NCBI GenBank assembly: GCA_964385465.1
Contig: CAYLPJ010000003.1
Span: forward strand, 186,001-250,000
Source of the DNA: CAYLPJ01 sp964385465
Lineage (GTDB): Bacteria > Planctomycetota > Phycisphaerae > SM23-33
Reading direction: 5' to 3'
Length of the DNA: 64,000 nucleotides
Within the stretch, counting starts at the first letter, position 1. Each line of letters opens with the position of its first letter. Position numbers and translations under genes: made by a program. This document shows, in pieces, positions 24,928-34,215 of the stretch. The notes below the pieces were generated by a model, which was not told where the DNA came from, searched no databases, and was given only the letters and a program-made list of their open reading frames with translations.

Positions 24928-25719
24928 TCAGGGCCTGGACTGGCAGTCGGGGCAGAACCACGCCGTCCGGCCATTGACGGTGGCGCTGTCCATCTCCGCG
25001 CCGCATCGGGGGCAGGGGGCCTCGGGGCCGCGGCGGCCCAGCAGCCAGCCCCGCGGGGCCTTGTGCCCGTTGCCGCCCTTGCCGGCGGCCACCCGCAACA
25101 CCCGCCGCATCGTCTTGTAGAGGTTGCGGAGGTCACTCTCGTCCATGTTGCCGAGCCGGGCATTCGGGTGGAGGCCGGCCTGGAAGAGGATCTCGTCGGA
25201 GTAGACGTTGCCGATTCCCGCGAGGATCGACTGGTTCATCAGGGCGCTCTTGGCCGATCCCCGCCGGCCCCGCATCATCTCCACGAACCGCTCGGCGTCG
25301 AGGTCGTCGTCGAGGGCATCGGGACCCAACTCGTGCTCGGCGGCAAAGGCGCGCGGGTCGTCCGTGTAAGACGCCCGGCCGATCATCCGCTGGGAGATCA
25401 CCGCCAGCCGATAGCCGTTGTCGAAGAACAGCGCCAGTCTCGTGTGCCCGGGCAGGACATCGTCGGCCGCGTAGTCCAGCATCCCGGTCATGCCGAAATG
25501 GAGGACGAGGTGGCCCCTGCGGCTGAGGTCCACGAAAAGCCACTTGCCCCGCCGGCATGACCCTTCCAGGCTCTCGCCCTTGAGCCTCCGCTGGAGGGCG
25601 CCCCGGGACACGCCCTTGACGAACCGGTCATCCAGGCACTTGGTGGCCCTGATCGTCTGGTGCAGCGAGGTCGCGTCGAGATAGCGTTTGAAGCCTGCGA
25701 CGTCGGGCAGTTCAGGCAT
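24928..25719 (-). CDS. mutM: Formamidopyrimidine-DNA glycosylase (Fpg/Nei family)
   Basis: 263 residues. Removes oxidised purines and nicks the abasic site in base-excision repair. The start is fixed by the conserved N terminus MPELP, whose Pro2 is the Schiff-base nucleophile and Glu3 the acid; the upstream ATG at 25758 would bury Pro2. Other family positions are present: a Lys in 'RRGKWLF', a His in 'HLVLHFGMTG', an Asn in 'GIGNVYSDE' in the helix-two-turn-helix, and a C-terminal zinc finger (CPRC, then CPDC after about 16 residues, with the conserved Arg in NGRTAW between). First gene of a two-gene unit with the phosphoribosyltransferase. Confidence 0.93.
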   Translation of the reverse strand: MPELPDVAGFKRYLDATSLHQTIRATKCLDDRFVKGVSRGALQRRLKGESLEGSCRRGKWLFVDLSRRGHLVLHFGMTGMLDYAADDVLPGHTRLALFFDNGYRLAVISQRMIGRASYTDDPRAFAAEHELGPDALDDDLDAERFVEMMRGRRGSAKSALMNQSILAGIGNVYSDEILFQAGLHPNARLGNMDESDLRNLYKTMRRVLRVAAGKGGNGHKAPRGWLLGRRGPEAPCPRCGAEMDSATVNGRTAWFCPDCQSRP

Positions 25720-25948
25720 GGGAGAGTCCTTCGGGGGTCGGCAGAGCATCGTGTTCATTCCATCGTATACCGAATGTGTGGCCAGTCCCCCCTGCCGCGT
25801 TCACCGCCGGACGCGTGGGCCGAGGGCCGCAACTGCGCGCGGCGGATAGGATGTTTGCGATGCAGGACAGAAACGTGCCCGCGTCGCGGTCCCGGGGATG
25901 GGCCGGAGCGGCGCACGGTCAGGCCCCGTGACCACAAAGGAGCATCTC

Positions 25949-26119
25949 ATGGCCATGACGATTCTCGCCAACGGAGAGATCCTTCCCGAGACATTCGAGT
26001 TTCTTCGCGTGGGATGGTGGATCGTGCACCTGGTCGGGATCCCGGTGGTCGGGTTCGTGGGCTACATGATCGGCAAGGGCAAGGGCGGGAAGTCCGCCCC
26101 GCCTGCGCAGGGATCGTGA
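25949..26119 (+). CDS. Small single-pass membrane protein
   Basis: 56 residues starting MAMTILANGEIL. A single predicted membrane helix runs over about residues 21-42 (VGWWIVHLVGIPVVGFVGYMIG), followed by a Gly/Lys-rich cytoplasmic-type tail (GKGKGGKSAPPAQ). The ATG at 25949 has AAAGGA 7 bases upstream. No family recognised. It precedes a DksA-like gene and a dodecin on the same strand. Confidence 0.55.
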   Translation: MAMTILANGEILPETFEFLRVGWWIVHLVGIPVVGFVGYMIGKGKGGKSAPPAQGS

Positions 26120-26287
26120 CGCGACGCGAGCGGGGCGGCGGTCCAACCGGCCCGCCGGGGCCCGAGACGCCCACGACCGACAATGCGACGGTCGCCATGG
26201 GGAGGGTGTCGCGGAGCAGGTGGCTGGCCGCGAAGCCGGTGCCGCTCTCTGCCCGCCCAATCGGGCCGTAGGCCGCAGGAGATCGCT

Positions 26288-26677
26288 GTGACCCAACAGA
26301 AACCACTATCGCAAGAGGAACTGGAGTCGTTCCGTCAGAAGCTGCTGGCCCGGCGGGCCGAGATCGTCGGCGACCTGTCCGGCGTCGAGGCCGAGCGGGC
26401 CCAGGAAGGCGGCGCGGCTCCTCCGGGCGCGGCCGCCTCCGACGTGCCCACGCACCAGGCCGACGCCGCCAGCGACGAGCAGATCGCCCATGACGACCTC
26501 CAGATCTCCGGGCACGAGCGGGACATGATCGCCGAGATCGACGCCGCCATCGAACGCATGAACCGCGGCGAGTACGGACGGTGCCCGGCGGGGGGTTGCG
26601 CGATCTCGCGCCGGCGTCTGGAGGCCAAGCCGTGGGCCCGCTACTGCAAGGCCCACGCCGAGCAGCAGGGCGGTTGA
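26288..26677 (+). CDS. DksA/TraR-family protein with altered zinc finger
   Basis: 129 residues from GTG 26288, supported by AGGAG a few bases upstream; the frame extends further up but without family similarity. The N-terminal half is a charged coiled coil (about 8-80). The C terminus has the DksA signature 'GEYGRCPAGGCAISRRRLEAKP' in outline. In the canonical C4 finger the pattern is CxxCG, then CxxC. Here the second Cys position is Gly, a Cys occurs two residues later, and the last pair is C-x-x-H. DksA proteins bind RNA polymerase through the secondary channel and tune stress and stringent transcription. Whether this one binds zinc is open. Confidence 0.85.
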   Translation: MTQQKPLSQEELESFRQKLLARRAEIVGDLSGVEAERAQEGGAAPPGAAASDVPTHQADAASDEQIAHDDLQISGHERDMIAEIDAAIERMNRGEYGRCPAGGCAISRRRLEAKPWARYCKAHAEQQGG

Positions 26678-26758
26678 CCACGAATCCACGACAGAGCAGC
26701 TGTGTACGTCTCAGAGCGTTTCGAGTGTTGTCACGATACCCCAGACAAGGAGCCAAGC

Positions 26759-26962
26759 ATGTCCGTTGCCAAGAATATCGAGATCAGTGCCGAATCCCCC
26801 GACGGTTTCGAGGCCGCCGTCCGCGAAGGCATTCAGCGCACGGCCAAGACCGTCAACGACATCGAGTCCGCGTGGATCAAGGAGCAGAAGGTCGTCGTGA
26901 AGGACGGCCAGGTCACCGGCTTCCGCGTTGACATGAAGATTACGTTCATCGTCAAGGACTGA
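26759..26962 (+). CDS. Dodecin (flavin-binding dodecamer subunit)
   Basis: 67 residues, the normal dodecin size. Sequence features match the family: MSVAKNIEISAESPDGFEAA, a helix carrying 'EGIQRTAKTVNDIESAWIKE', and 'FRVDMKITFIVKD' as the final strand. The Trp in ESAWIKE is the flavin-stacking residue. Dodecins store or buffer riboflavin, FMN or related flavins in the cytoplasm. ATG 26759 has AAGGAG 6 bases upstream. It sits between a DksA-like gene and pfkB. Confidence 0.93.
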   Translation: MSVAKNIEISAESPDGFEAAVREGIQRTAKTVNDIESAWIKEQKVVVKDGQVTGFRVDMKITFIVKD

Positions 26963-27000
26963 CGGGTCCAAGCCGGCGGGAGAAAAGGTCCCGGTTCCGA

Positions 27001-27924
27001 ATGATCGTCACGGTGACGTTGAATCCCAGCATTGACGTGGGATGCCGCTGCGCCCACGTCAGCCCGGATCGCAAGCTCCGCTGCAAGGACGTCACATACG
27101 ACGCCGGCGGCGGAGGGCTCAACGTGTGTCGCGTCATTCGTGAGCTTGGCGGTGAGGCGTCGGCCCTGTGGATCTCCGGCGGAGAGGCCGGCCGAAGGCT
27201 GAACCGCCTGATCGAGCAGGCCGGTGTGCCCGGCACGTCGGTGTCGGTGGAAGGCGAAACCCGCCTGAACACCTATGTGCACGAAGATGCCAGTGACCGG
27301 GAATTCCGCTTCATCCTTCCGGGCCCGCGCGTGTCCGACGCGGAACTGGGGGAGATCCGGGATCGCCTGGCCAACTTGGAAGGCGTGGACTATCTTGTTC
27401 TCAGCGGATCGGTGCCGCCCGATGTCCCGGAGGACTGCTACGCGGCCCTGGCCCGTGAAGCCTCGGGAGCGCGCGTGGTCGTCGATGCCAGCGGTGGCGT
27501 TCTCCCGAAGGCCCTGGAGACCGACGTCTTCCTGGCCAAGCCGAACCTGCGCGAGCTGGCAGATCTGTCCGGACGGGACGATCTGGACGGCGATGCACAG
27601 ATCGTTGATGCCGCGCGGCGCGTCGTGCGACAGACCCGTGTGCAATTCATCCTGGCCTCACTGGGGTCGGGCGGGGCGGCACTCGTCTCGGCCGAAGACA
27701 GCATCCGCGTCCACGCCCCGACGGTCCGCGTGCGAAGCAAGGTCGGCGCCGGCGACAGCATGGTCGCCGGCGTCGTGCTCGCCTTCGCACGAGGCATGGC
27801 AGCGGCCGAAGCTGTGCGGTTCGGCGTGGCTGCCGGTTCGGCCGCCGTGACCACGCCCGGCACGCAGCTCTGTCGTCGGGAGGATGTCGAGCGCATCCAT
27901 TCGGAGATCAGCGTGGACGGGTGA
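27001..27924 (+). CDS. pfkB: PfkB-family 6-phosphofructokinase (type II)
   Basis: 307 residues. It most resembles E. coli PfkB (phosphofructokinase II) rather than FruK: TLNPSID start, 'YDAGGGGLNVCRVI' substrate loop, and near the end GTQLCRREDVERI matching the GTRLCSHDD type. The catalytic motif GAGDS is at about 249-253 with the base Asp252. The reaction is fructose-6-phosphate to fructose-1,6-bisphosphate with ATP in glycolysis; tagatose-6-phosphate use is a minor alternative. The next gene, PEP synthase, begins 24 bases after the stop, pairing a glycolytic with a gluconeogenic step. Confidence 0.88.
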   Translation: MIVTVTLNPSIDVGCRCAHVSPDRKLRCKDVTYDAGGGGLNVCRVIRELGGEASALWISGGEAGRRLNRLIEQAGVPGTSVSVEGETRLNTYVHEDASDREFRFILPGPRVSDAELGEIRDRLANLEGVDYLVLSGSVPPDVPEDCYAALAREASGARVVVDASGGVLPKALETDVFLAKPNLRELADLSGRDDLDGDAQIVDAARRVVRQTRVQFILASLGSGGAALVSAEDSIRVHAPTVRVRSKVGAGDSMVAGVVLAFARGMAAAEAVRFGVAAGSAAVTTPGTQLCRREDVERIHSEISVDG

Positions 27925-27947
27925 CCACAGAGCCCCGAGGGAAACCC

Positions 27948-30365
27948 ATGAGTGACCAAGAGCAGAAGCTTGTGCGTTGGCTGGAGGACCTCGGCTCGGG
28001 CGACACCGCGTCGGTGGGTGGCAAGAACGCGTCCCTGGGCGAGATGATCGCCGAGCTGAAGGCCCAAGGCATCCGCGTGCCGGACGGGTTCGCCCTGACG
28101 GCCACGGCGTATCGGGGGTTCCTGGACCACAACGGCCTGCCCGACCGCATCGGCGAGGAGCTCTCCAGGCTGGGCGATGGCGAGGGCGACGAGCTGGCCG
28201 AGGTGGGGCAATCCATCCGGGAGATGATCCGCTCGGGCGAGTTTCCCTCCGGAACCGCCGATGCCATCCGAGATGCCTACGCCGAACTGTCCCGACGGTA
28301 CGACACGGACGCCGTGGACGTTGCCGCCCGCAGCAGCGCGACGGCGGAGGACCTGCCCGAGGCGAGCTTCGCCGGCCAGCAGGAGACCTACCTGAACGTC
28401 ACCGGCGCCGACGAGTTGATCGACGCCTGCCGCAAGTGCTACGCCTCGCTGTTCACCGACCGGGCGATCACGTACCGTCGCGAGCAGGATTTCGACCACA
28501 TGAAGGTCGCCTTGTCGGTGGGGGTGCAGAAGATGGTTCGGGCCGACGAAGCCGGCGCCGGCGTGATGTTCACCATCGATACCGAAACGGGTTTCCCTGA
28601 CGCGGTAGTCATCAACGCCGCCTGGGGTCTGGGCGAGACGGTGGTCGCCGGCACGGTGAACCCGGACGAGTACCGCGTGTTCAAGCCGCTGCTGGACCGC
28701 GAGGGCCTCGAGCCGATTGTTGCCCGGCGACTCGGTACCAAGCGCGAGATGGTCGTCACCGCCGGGGGCGAGCAGACTGTCGAGACCCGCGACACGCCGG
28801 AAGACAAGCGAAGGCGGTTCGTCCTCGGCACCGAGGACATCCTCCAGCTCGCGCGGTGGGCCGTGGCCATCGAAGACCACTACGACGTCCCCATGGACAT
28901 CGAGTGGGCCAAGGACGGCGAGAGCGGGAACCTGTTCATCGTCCAGGCCCGGCCCGAGACGGTGCAGTCGCAGAAGGCGGCCGCGACGCTCAAGACCTAT
29001 ACGCTCAAGGAGAAGGGCGAGCCGGTTGCCGAGGGCCTTGCGGTCGGCAGCGCGGTGGGAGCGGGCAAGGCGTTTGTCCTGGGGGACCCGGAGGAGACGG
29101 ACCGCTTCGAGGACGACGGGGTGCTGGTCACGGAGATGACGGATCCGGACTGGGGCCCGATCATGGACCGCGCGTCGGCGATTGTCACCGATCGCGGCGG
29201 GCGGACGAGCCACGCCGCGATCGTCAGCCGCGAGTTGGGCATCCCTGCCGTGGTGGGCGCGGGCGAGGCCACCTCGGGCATCGAGGACGGGCGCGACGTG
29301 ACCGTCTCCTGCGCCGAAGGCGAGACCGGGCGCGTCTACTCCGGCAAGCTGGACTACGACGAGAAGGAACTCGATCCCGGCGACGTGCCGGACACCGATA
29401 CCAGGATCATGATGAACCTCGCCAGCCCCAACGCCGCGTTCCGCTGGTGGAACCTGCCCTGCGACGGCATCGGCTTGGCGCGTATGGAGTTCATCGTGAA
29501 CAACATCATCAAGGTCCACCCGCTGGCCCTGATCCGATTCGACGACGTCGAGGACGAGGAGGACCGCGAGCGGATCGAGCGGATCACCGAGGGGTTCGAG
29601 GACAAGGGCGAGTATTTCGTCGAGCACCTCGCCCGGGGGATCGCACGGATCGCGGCCTCGCAGTACCCGCGACCGGCGGTGGTGCGGTTGAGCGATTTCA
29701 AAACCAACGAGTACGCCGACCTGATCGGCGGCTCAGCCTTCGAGCCGTCCGAGGCCAACCCGATGCTCGGCTTCCGCGGCGCCAGCCGGTACTACTCCGA
29801 GGGCTACCGCGACGGCTTCGCCCTCGAGTGCCGCGCCATCCGCCGCGCGCGAGAGCGGATCGGCATGGACAACGTCATCGCCATGGTGCCCTTCTGCCGC
29901 ACCCCCGAGGAGGCCGACCGCGTTCTCGAAATCATGGCCGACAACGACCTCCGCCGGGGCGAGAACGGCTTTGCCGTCTACGCCATGGCGGAGATCCCCT
30001 CGAACGTGATCCTGGCCGACGCGTTCGCCGAACGGTTCGACGGCTTCTCGATCGGCACGAATGACCTGACGCAACTGGTCCTCGGGGTGGACCGGGACAA
30101 CGCGGACCTGTCCCACCTGTTCGACGCCCGCGACGAGGCGGTCAAGCGGATGATCCGCCGGCTCATCGAGACGGCCCACGAGGCGGATGTGAAGGTCGGC
30201 ATCTGCGGACAGGCGCCCAGCGACCACCCCGAGTTCGCCGAGTTCCTCGTCCAGGCCGGCATCGACTCGATCTCCGTCAACCCCGACAGCGTCATCGCCG
30301 TCCGCCAGCACGTTGCCAAGGCCGAGAAACGAGAGCCCCACGTCCCCGGGCCCGGAGGCCGGTAG
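27948..30365 (+). CDS. ppsA: Phosphoenolpyruvate synthase
   Basis: 805 residues. Converts pyruvate, ATP and water to PEP, AMP and phosphate in gluconeogenesis. The N-terminal ATP-grasp domain opens with 'ASVGGKNASLGEM'. The swivelling phosphohistidine domain has GGRTSHAAIV with His at about 422. The C-terminal TIM barrel has 'GFSIGTNDLTQLVLGVDRDN' and 'VGICGQAPSDHPE' with the catalytic Cys at about 753. ATG 27948 is preferred over an in-frame GTG at 27921 (which overlaps the pfkB stop) because GAGGGAAA precedes it at good spacing. The length is normal for the family. Confidence 0.95.
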   Translation: MSDQEQKLVRWLEDLGSGDTASVGGKNASLGEMIAELKAQGIRVPDGFALTATAYRGFLDHNGLPDRIGEELSRLGDGEGDELAEVGQSIREMIRSGEFPSGTADAIRDAYAELSRRYDTDAVDVAARSSATAEDLPEASFAGQQETYLNVTGADELIDACRKCYASLFTDRAITYRREQDFDHMKVALSVGVQKMVRADEAGAGVMFTIDTETGFPDAVVINAAWGLGETVVAGTVNPDEYRVFKPLLDREGLEPIVARRLGTKREMVVTAGGEQTVETRDTPEDKRRRFVLGTEDILQLARWAVAIEDHYDVPMDIEWAKDGESGNLFIVQARPETVQSQKAAATLKTYTLKEKGEPVAEGLAVGSAVGAGKAFVLGDPEETDRFEDDGVLVTEMTDPDWGPIMDRASAIVTDRGGRTSHAAIVSRELGIPAVVGAGEATSGIEDGRDVTVSCAEGETGRVYSGKLDYDEKELDPGDVPDTDTRIMMNLASPNAAFRWWNLPCDGIGLARMEFIVNNIIKVHPLALIRFDDVEDEEDRERIERITEGFEDKGEYFVEHLARGIARIAASQYPRPAVVRLSDFKTNEYADLIGGSAFEPSEANPMLGFRGASRYYSEGYRDGFALECRAIRRARERIGMDNVIAMVPFCRTPEEADRVLEIMADNDLRRGENGFAVYAMAEIPSNVILADAFAERFDGFSIGTNDLTQLVLGVDRDNADLSHLFDARDEAVKRMIRRLIETAHEADVKVGICGQAPSDHPEFAEFLVQAGIDSISVNPDSVIAVRQHVAKAEKREPHVPGPGGR

Positions 30366-30368
30366 GCC

Positions 30369-31586
30369 TTGGAGACGGCGCTTCCGAGAATCGTGTTGAT
30401 CGTGGGGGGACTGATCGGCGTGTCCCTGCTGACCAAGGCGGGCCTGGAGCGCCTGGGCATTCCACCGCTGGTGGCGTACTTCGGGCTGGGGCTGCTGCTG
30501 CGGGGCCTGGGAGGGCACGCGCTGCCCATCGGCTCGCATGCCCGCGAGGTGCTGGAGTTCCTCGCCAGGGTCGGCGTGGTCGTGCTGCTGTTCCGCGTCG
30601 GGCTGGAGAGCAACCTTCGGGGCTTGCTCAAGCAACTGTCCTGCGCGAGCCTGATCTGGCTGTCCAACGTGGCGGTCAGCGGAGCGGCCGGCTACGTCGC
30701 CGCCCGCTACGTGTTGGGCCTGCCCCTGGTGGCCTCGCTGGTCGTGGCCGTGGCGATGACGGCCACGAGCGTGGGGATCCCGTCGCAGATCTGGCGGGAG
30801 GCCGGCGCCCTGGAGACGCCCAACGGCGAGCGGTTCCTGGACGTCGCGGAGATGGACGACATCTCCGGGGTGATCGTGCTGGCGATGCTGTTCAGCATCC
30901 TGCCGACGCTCCGCGGCGGCGGGGACGTGCTCGCCCCGTTGGCGTCGTCGGCCGGGATGTTACTGCTGAAGCTGCTCGGCTTCGTGCTGGCGTGCATGCT
31001 CTTCTCGCTCTACGTGGAGAAGCGGTTCACGGCGTTCTGCAAGCGGGCCGAGTCCCCGCCGGACCCGATGCTCCTCGTCGCGGCGGCGGGGCTGATCATC
31101 GCCGCGGCAGCCGGCCTGCTGGGCTTCTCCCTGGCGGTCGGGGCGTTCTTCGCCGGGCTGGCATTCAGCCGCGACCCCGAGACCGTCAAAATGGATGCGT
31201 CCTTCAGTTCCCTCTATGACCTGTTCACCCCGTTCTTCTTCATCGGGATCGGCTTCGCCGTCGAGCCGGCCGCCCTCGTCGGCGGGCTGGGCGCCGGTGG
31301 CATCCTGCTGGTCGCCGCCGTGGCAGGCAAGGTGCTGGGCACCGTGCCCGTCGCTCGTCTGTACACCGGCTGGACGGCTGCAACGGCTCTGGGTGTGGGC
31401 ATGGTCCCCCGGGCGGAGATCACGATGCTGGTCATGCAGAAGGCGCTGCACCGCGACGCAGTGGGCCGGGAGGTCTACTCCGGCATGATGCTGGTCAGCG
31501 TCGCCACGTGCCTCGCCGTGCCGATCACCCTCCGTTGGCTGCTGACCCATCGGCGTGAGCAGGCGGCCGGCGGCCGCGATGCATAG
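30369..31586 (+). CDS. CPA2-family (Kef/NapA-type) cation/proton antiporter
   Basis: 405 residues with about 11-12 hydrophobic segments over the whole length. The start 'GLERLGIPPLVAYFGLGLLL' and the segment containing 'AEMDDISGVIVLA' fit the monovalent cation:proton antiporter-2 family, where acidic residues in the middle of the membrane carry ions. No TrkA-N domain follows, so it is a stand-alone membrane module. The TTG start at 30369 follows the ppsA stop by 3 bases with a GGAGG-like site about 11 bases up; a later start cannot be excluded. Na+ or K+ specificity cannot be read from sequence. Its position upstream of the N-ATPase operon suggests a link to ion balance. Confidence 0.85.
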   Translation: METALPRIVLIVGGLIGVSLLTKAGLERLGIPPLVAYFGLGLLLRGLGGHALPIGSHAREVLEFLARVGVVVLLFRVGLESNLRGLLKQLSCASLIWLSNVAVSGAAGYVAARYVLGLPLVASLVVAVAMTATSVGIPSQIWREAGALETPNGERFLDVAEMDDISGVIVLAMLFSILPTLRGGGDVLAPLASSAGMLLLKLLGFVLACMLFSLYVEKRFTAFCKRAESPPDPMLLVAAAGLIIAAAAGLLGFSLAVGAFFAGLAFSRDPETVKMDASFSSLYDLFTPFFFIGIGFAVEPAALVGGLGAGGILLVAAVAGKVLGTVPVARLYTGWTAATALGVGMVPRAEITMLVMQKALHRDAVGREVYSGMMLVSVATCLAVPITLRWLLTHRREQAAGGRDA

Positions 31587-31632
31587 CATAAAGGGCGCCC
31601 ACACGTGAGAAGAGCCCTACCGGGAGCATCCC

Positions 31633-31839
31633 ATGCCAAAAGGCACCGTGGAAACGTATCTGAAGTCCGACGGCACGGGAACGATCTGTGCCGACGATGG
31701 GGGGACCTACTTCGTCCACCGGCGCGACATCCAGAACGACCCGCCCGTGCTGGCCCACGGGGACCGGGTAGCATTCGACGTCTGCGTCTCCGATGGCGAG
31801 GCCCGCGCCATTGCCGTCCGCCGCGTCGAGGAGCCGTGA
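31633..31839 (+). CDS. Cold-shock-domain-like small protein
   Basis: 68 residues. The layout follows the cold-shock OB fold: 'GTVETYLKSDGTGTICADDGG' in place of K-G-x-V-K-x-F-x-x-x-K-G-Y-G-F-I, then 'YFVHRRDI' in place of the FVHxSxI RNA-binding motif, and 'LAHGDRVAFDV' for the last strands. Aromatic residues of RNP1 are largely replaced, so nucleic-acid binding may be weakened. ATG 31633 has GGGAGC upstream. It lies between the antiporter and atpD on the same strand. Confidence 0.75.
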   Translation: MPKGTVETYLKSDGTGTICADDGGTYFVHRRDIQNDPPVLAHGDRVAFDVCVSDGEARAIAVRRVEEP

Positions 31840-31957
31840 GGGCCCTCGCCTTCGGGAACGCACTACGCGCGGACGCACGAAACGCTCTCGCCTGCGCAGG
31901 CCGCATCGGATAGACTGACCACGAACTCGTCGGAGCACTGCGAAAGGTCCCCCGCCT

Positions 31958-33505
31958 ATGAGCCGCCGCCAGGACAGCCGAGCCGACCGGGCCCGCGAGG
32001 GGCGCATCGCGTCGATCCGCAGCAGCGTGATCGAGGCCCATTTCCCCGCCGGCCTGCCGCCGCTGGGCAACCTGCTGCGTGCCGAGGCCGCCGGCGAGGT
32101 CTACGTGGAAGTGGCCGACCAGTTGGACGACCACACCGTTCGGGGGCTGTCGCTGACGCCCACGCAGGGCCTCGCCCGGGGCGACCGCATCGTGGACACC
32201 GGTTCGCCGATCCGCGCCCCGGTCGGCGACCGTGTGCTCGGGCGAGTCTTCGACGTCAACGGGCGGACCATCGACAAGAAGGAGAAGCTGACCGGCGAGC
32301 CGACCCGCCCCATCCACGCCCAGCCCATCCCGCTGACCGAGCGGGCGACCACCGACGACGTGTTCGAGAGCGGCATCAAGGCCATCGACGTGCTGGCGCC
32401 GCTGGAACGCGGCGGCAAGGCCGGGCTGTTCGGCGGCGCGGGCGTGGGCAAGACCGTCCTGCTGATGGAACTGATCCACAACACCGTCGGCGAGCACGAG
32501 GGCGTGAGCATGTTCTGCGGCATCGGCGAGCGAAGCCGCGAGGGCGAGGACCTCTACCGCGAGATGCAGGAAGCCGGCGTGCTGGAGAACACCATCCTGG
32601 TCTTCGGACAGATGAACGAGCAGCCGGGGGCCCGCTTCCGCGTCGGGCATACCGCCCTGACCATGGCCGAATACTTCCGCGACGAGAAACGCCAGGACGT
32701 CCTGCTGCTGATGGACAACATCTTCCGGTTCATCCAGGCGGGGATGGAGGTCTCCGGGCTCATGGGCCGCGTGCCCTCGCGCCTCGGCTACCAGCCGACG
32801 CTGGCCAGCGAGCTGTCCGACCTCCAGGAGCGGATCTGCTCGACCCGGGCGGCGGCGATCACGTCGATCCAGGCGGTATACGTCCCCGCCGACGACTTCA
32901 CCGACCCGGCGGCCGTGCACGTCTTCGGGCACCTGTCCGCGTCGATCGTGCTCAGCCGCGACCGTGCCAGCCAGGGCCTCTACCCGGCGGTGGACCCCCT
33001 CCAGACGTCCTCGAGCATGCTGGTCCCCCACGTGGTGGGCGAGACGCACTATCGGGTGGCGCGGGAGGTCCGCCGCACGCTCGCCGAGTACGACGAGCTC
33101 AAGGACATCATCGCCATGCTGGGCATGGAGGAACTCAGCGAGGCCGACCGCAAGACCGTCAACCGCGCCCGGCGGCTGGAGCGATTTCTCACCCAGCCGT
33201 TCTTCGTCACCGAGAAATTCACCGGCCTCCAGGGCCGCTTCGTCAGCCGCGACGAGGCCATCGACGGCTGCCGCCGGATCCTCGAAGACGAATTCGAAGA
33301 TGTCGACGAGGGGCAGCTCTACATGATCGGCAGCGTGGACGAGGGCCGGGAGAAGGCGTCCGGCGGGCGCCGGGGCGAGGCCGAAGAAAAGACGCCCGAG
33401 CCGGAAGACAAGCAGGAAGACCAGCAGGAAGGTGAGCCGAAAGACAGGCAGGAAGGCGAGCAGCAGGGCCGCGGGGAAGATGCGCGGGAAGGCGGGGAGG
33501 AATGA
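31958..33505 (+). CDS. atpD: N-ATPase F1 subunit beta
   Basis: 515 residues. Catalytic beta subunit of the N-type (Na+-translocating type) F-ATPase; first gene of the operon, the typical N-ATPase position. The P-loop GGAGVGKT lies at about 159-166 with the catalytic Lys165; 'GERSREGEDLY' and 'LLLMDNIFRF' are the expected Walker B and arginine-rich neighbours. After about residue 465, where ordinary beta subunits end, there is a Glu/Lys/Gln-rich, probably disordered tail of about 45 residues. The ATG at 31958 has AAAGG 11 bases up. The 118-bp gap before it may hold the operon promoter; a TAGACT -10-like site lies near 31912. Confidence 0.95.
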   Translation: MSRRQDSRADRAREGRIASIRSSVIEAHFPAGLPPLGNLLRAEAAGEVYVEVADQLDDHTVRGLSLTPTQGLARGDRIVDTGSPIRAPVGDRVLGRVFDVNGRTIDKKEKLTGEPTRPIHAQPIPLTERATTDDVFESGIKAIDVLAPLERGGKAGLFGGAGVGKTVLLMELIHNTVGEHEGVSMFCGIGERSREGEDLYREMQEAGVLENTILVFGQMNEQPGARFRVGHTALTMAEYFRDEKRQDVLLLMDNIFRFIQAGMEVSGLMGRVPSRLGYQPTLASELSDLQERICSTRAAAITSIQAVYVPADDFTDPAAVHVFGHLSASIVLSRDRASQGLYPAVDPLQTSSSMLVPHVVGETHYRVAREVRRTLAEYDELKDIIAMLGMEELSEADRKTVNRARRLERFLTQPFFVTEKFTGLQGRFVSRDEAIDGCRRILEDEFEDVDEGQLYMIGSVDEGREKASGGRRGEAEEKTPEPEDKQEDQQEGEPKDRQEGEQQGRGEDAREGGEE

Positions 33506-33509
33506 TGCC

Positions 33510-33896
33510 ATGCACCTGACTGTCCTGCTGCCCACACGCGTGGAGGTCGACCGCGACGTGGACCGGATCGCCGCCGAAGGAGACGAAGGCTCCTTCACCA
33601 TCCTGCCGCGCCACATCGACATCGCCTGCTCTCTCCGCCCGGGACTGCTGAGCTTCGACGCCACCGGCGGGGAGGAGGTCTTCCTGGCCGTCGACGGCGG
33701 GCTGCTGGTCAAGTGCGGCGGTCAGGTGCGGGTCTCCACGCCGCGTGCGGTGCGGGGCTCGTTGGGCGAGCTGACCCGGGCGGTGGCCGAGCAGTTCCGC
33801 CGGCTCAGCGAGCGACAGGAGCAGGCCCTCGCGGCCGCGGGGAAGATGCAGGCCGACTTCGTTCGCAGATTCATCGAGTTGCAGCAGAATGAGTGA
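33510..33896 (+). CDS. atpC: N-ATPase F1 subunit epsilon
   Basis: 128 residues. The N-terminal beta-barrel 'MHLTVLLPTRVEVDRDVDRI' and the 'GSFTILPRHIDIACSLRPG' segment are characteristic of epsilon. The C-terminal helical pair is present (residues about 85-125). ATG 33510 fits the family start; upstream residues lie inside atpD. It starts 4 bases after atpD and overlaps atpQ by 8 bases, so translation is probably coupled. Confidence 0.9.
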   Translation: MHLTVLLPTRVEVDRDVDRIAAEGDEGSFTILPRHIDIACSLRPGLLSFDATGGEEVFLAVDGGLLVKCGGQVRVSTPRAVRGSLGELTRAVAEQFRRLSERQEQALAAAGKMQADFVRRFIELQQNE

Positions 33897-34194
33897 GCCC
33901 GAACATTCCGATGCCGACGAGGACCGCTTCGGCTCGACGGTCGGGCGGAAGGAGCGGCGGAAGGTCCGTGCCCGCCGGGACGAGGACCGCAGCGTATGGT
34001 TCTGGCTGGGCATGATGGGCCTGGTCGGCTGGTCGGTGGCCCTGCCGACGGTGATCGGCGTCGCGGTGGGCGCGTGGCTGGACAGCCTGATCGTCGGGCG
34101 GATTTCCTGGACGCTCACGGGCCTGATCGTGGGCGCGACGATCGGGTGCGTGGTGGCATGGTTCTGGGTCAAGCGCGAGTCTCGTCGGCCCTGA
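33889..34194 (+). CDS. atpQ: N-ATPase accessory membrane protein AtpQ
   Basis: 101 residues. A charged N terminus (about 1-35) is followed by two membrane helices (about 37-61 and 70-94) and a short basic tail. Position after atpC and before atpR, and the 2-TM AtpI-like layout, match the AtpQ gene that defines N-ATPase operons. AtpQ is thought to act in assembly of the rotor or in cation supply; this is from family knowledge. It overlaps atpC by 8 bases. Confidence 0.85.
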   Translation: MSEPEHSDADEDRFGSTVGRKERRKVRARRDEDRSVWFWLGMMGLVGWSVALPTVIGVAVGAWLDSLIVGRISWTLTGLIVGATIGCVVAWFWVKRESRRP

Positions 34195-34215
34195 GAACGC
34201 GAGGAAAGGACAGCG

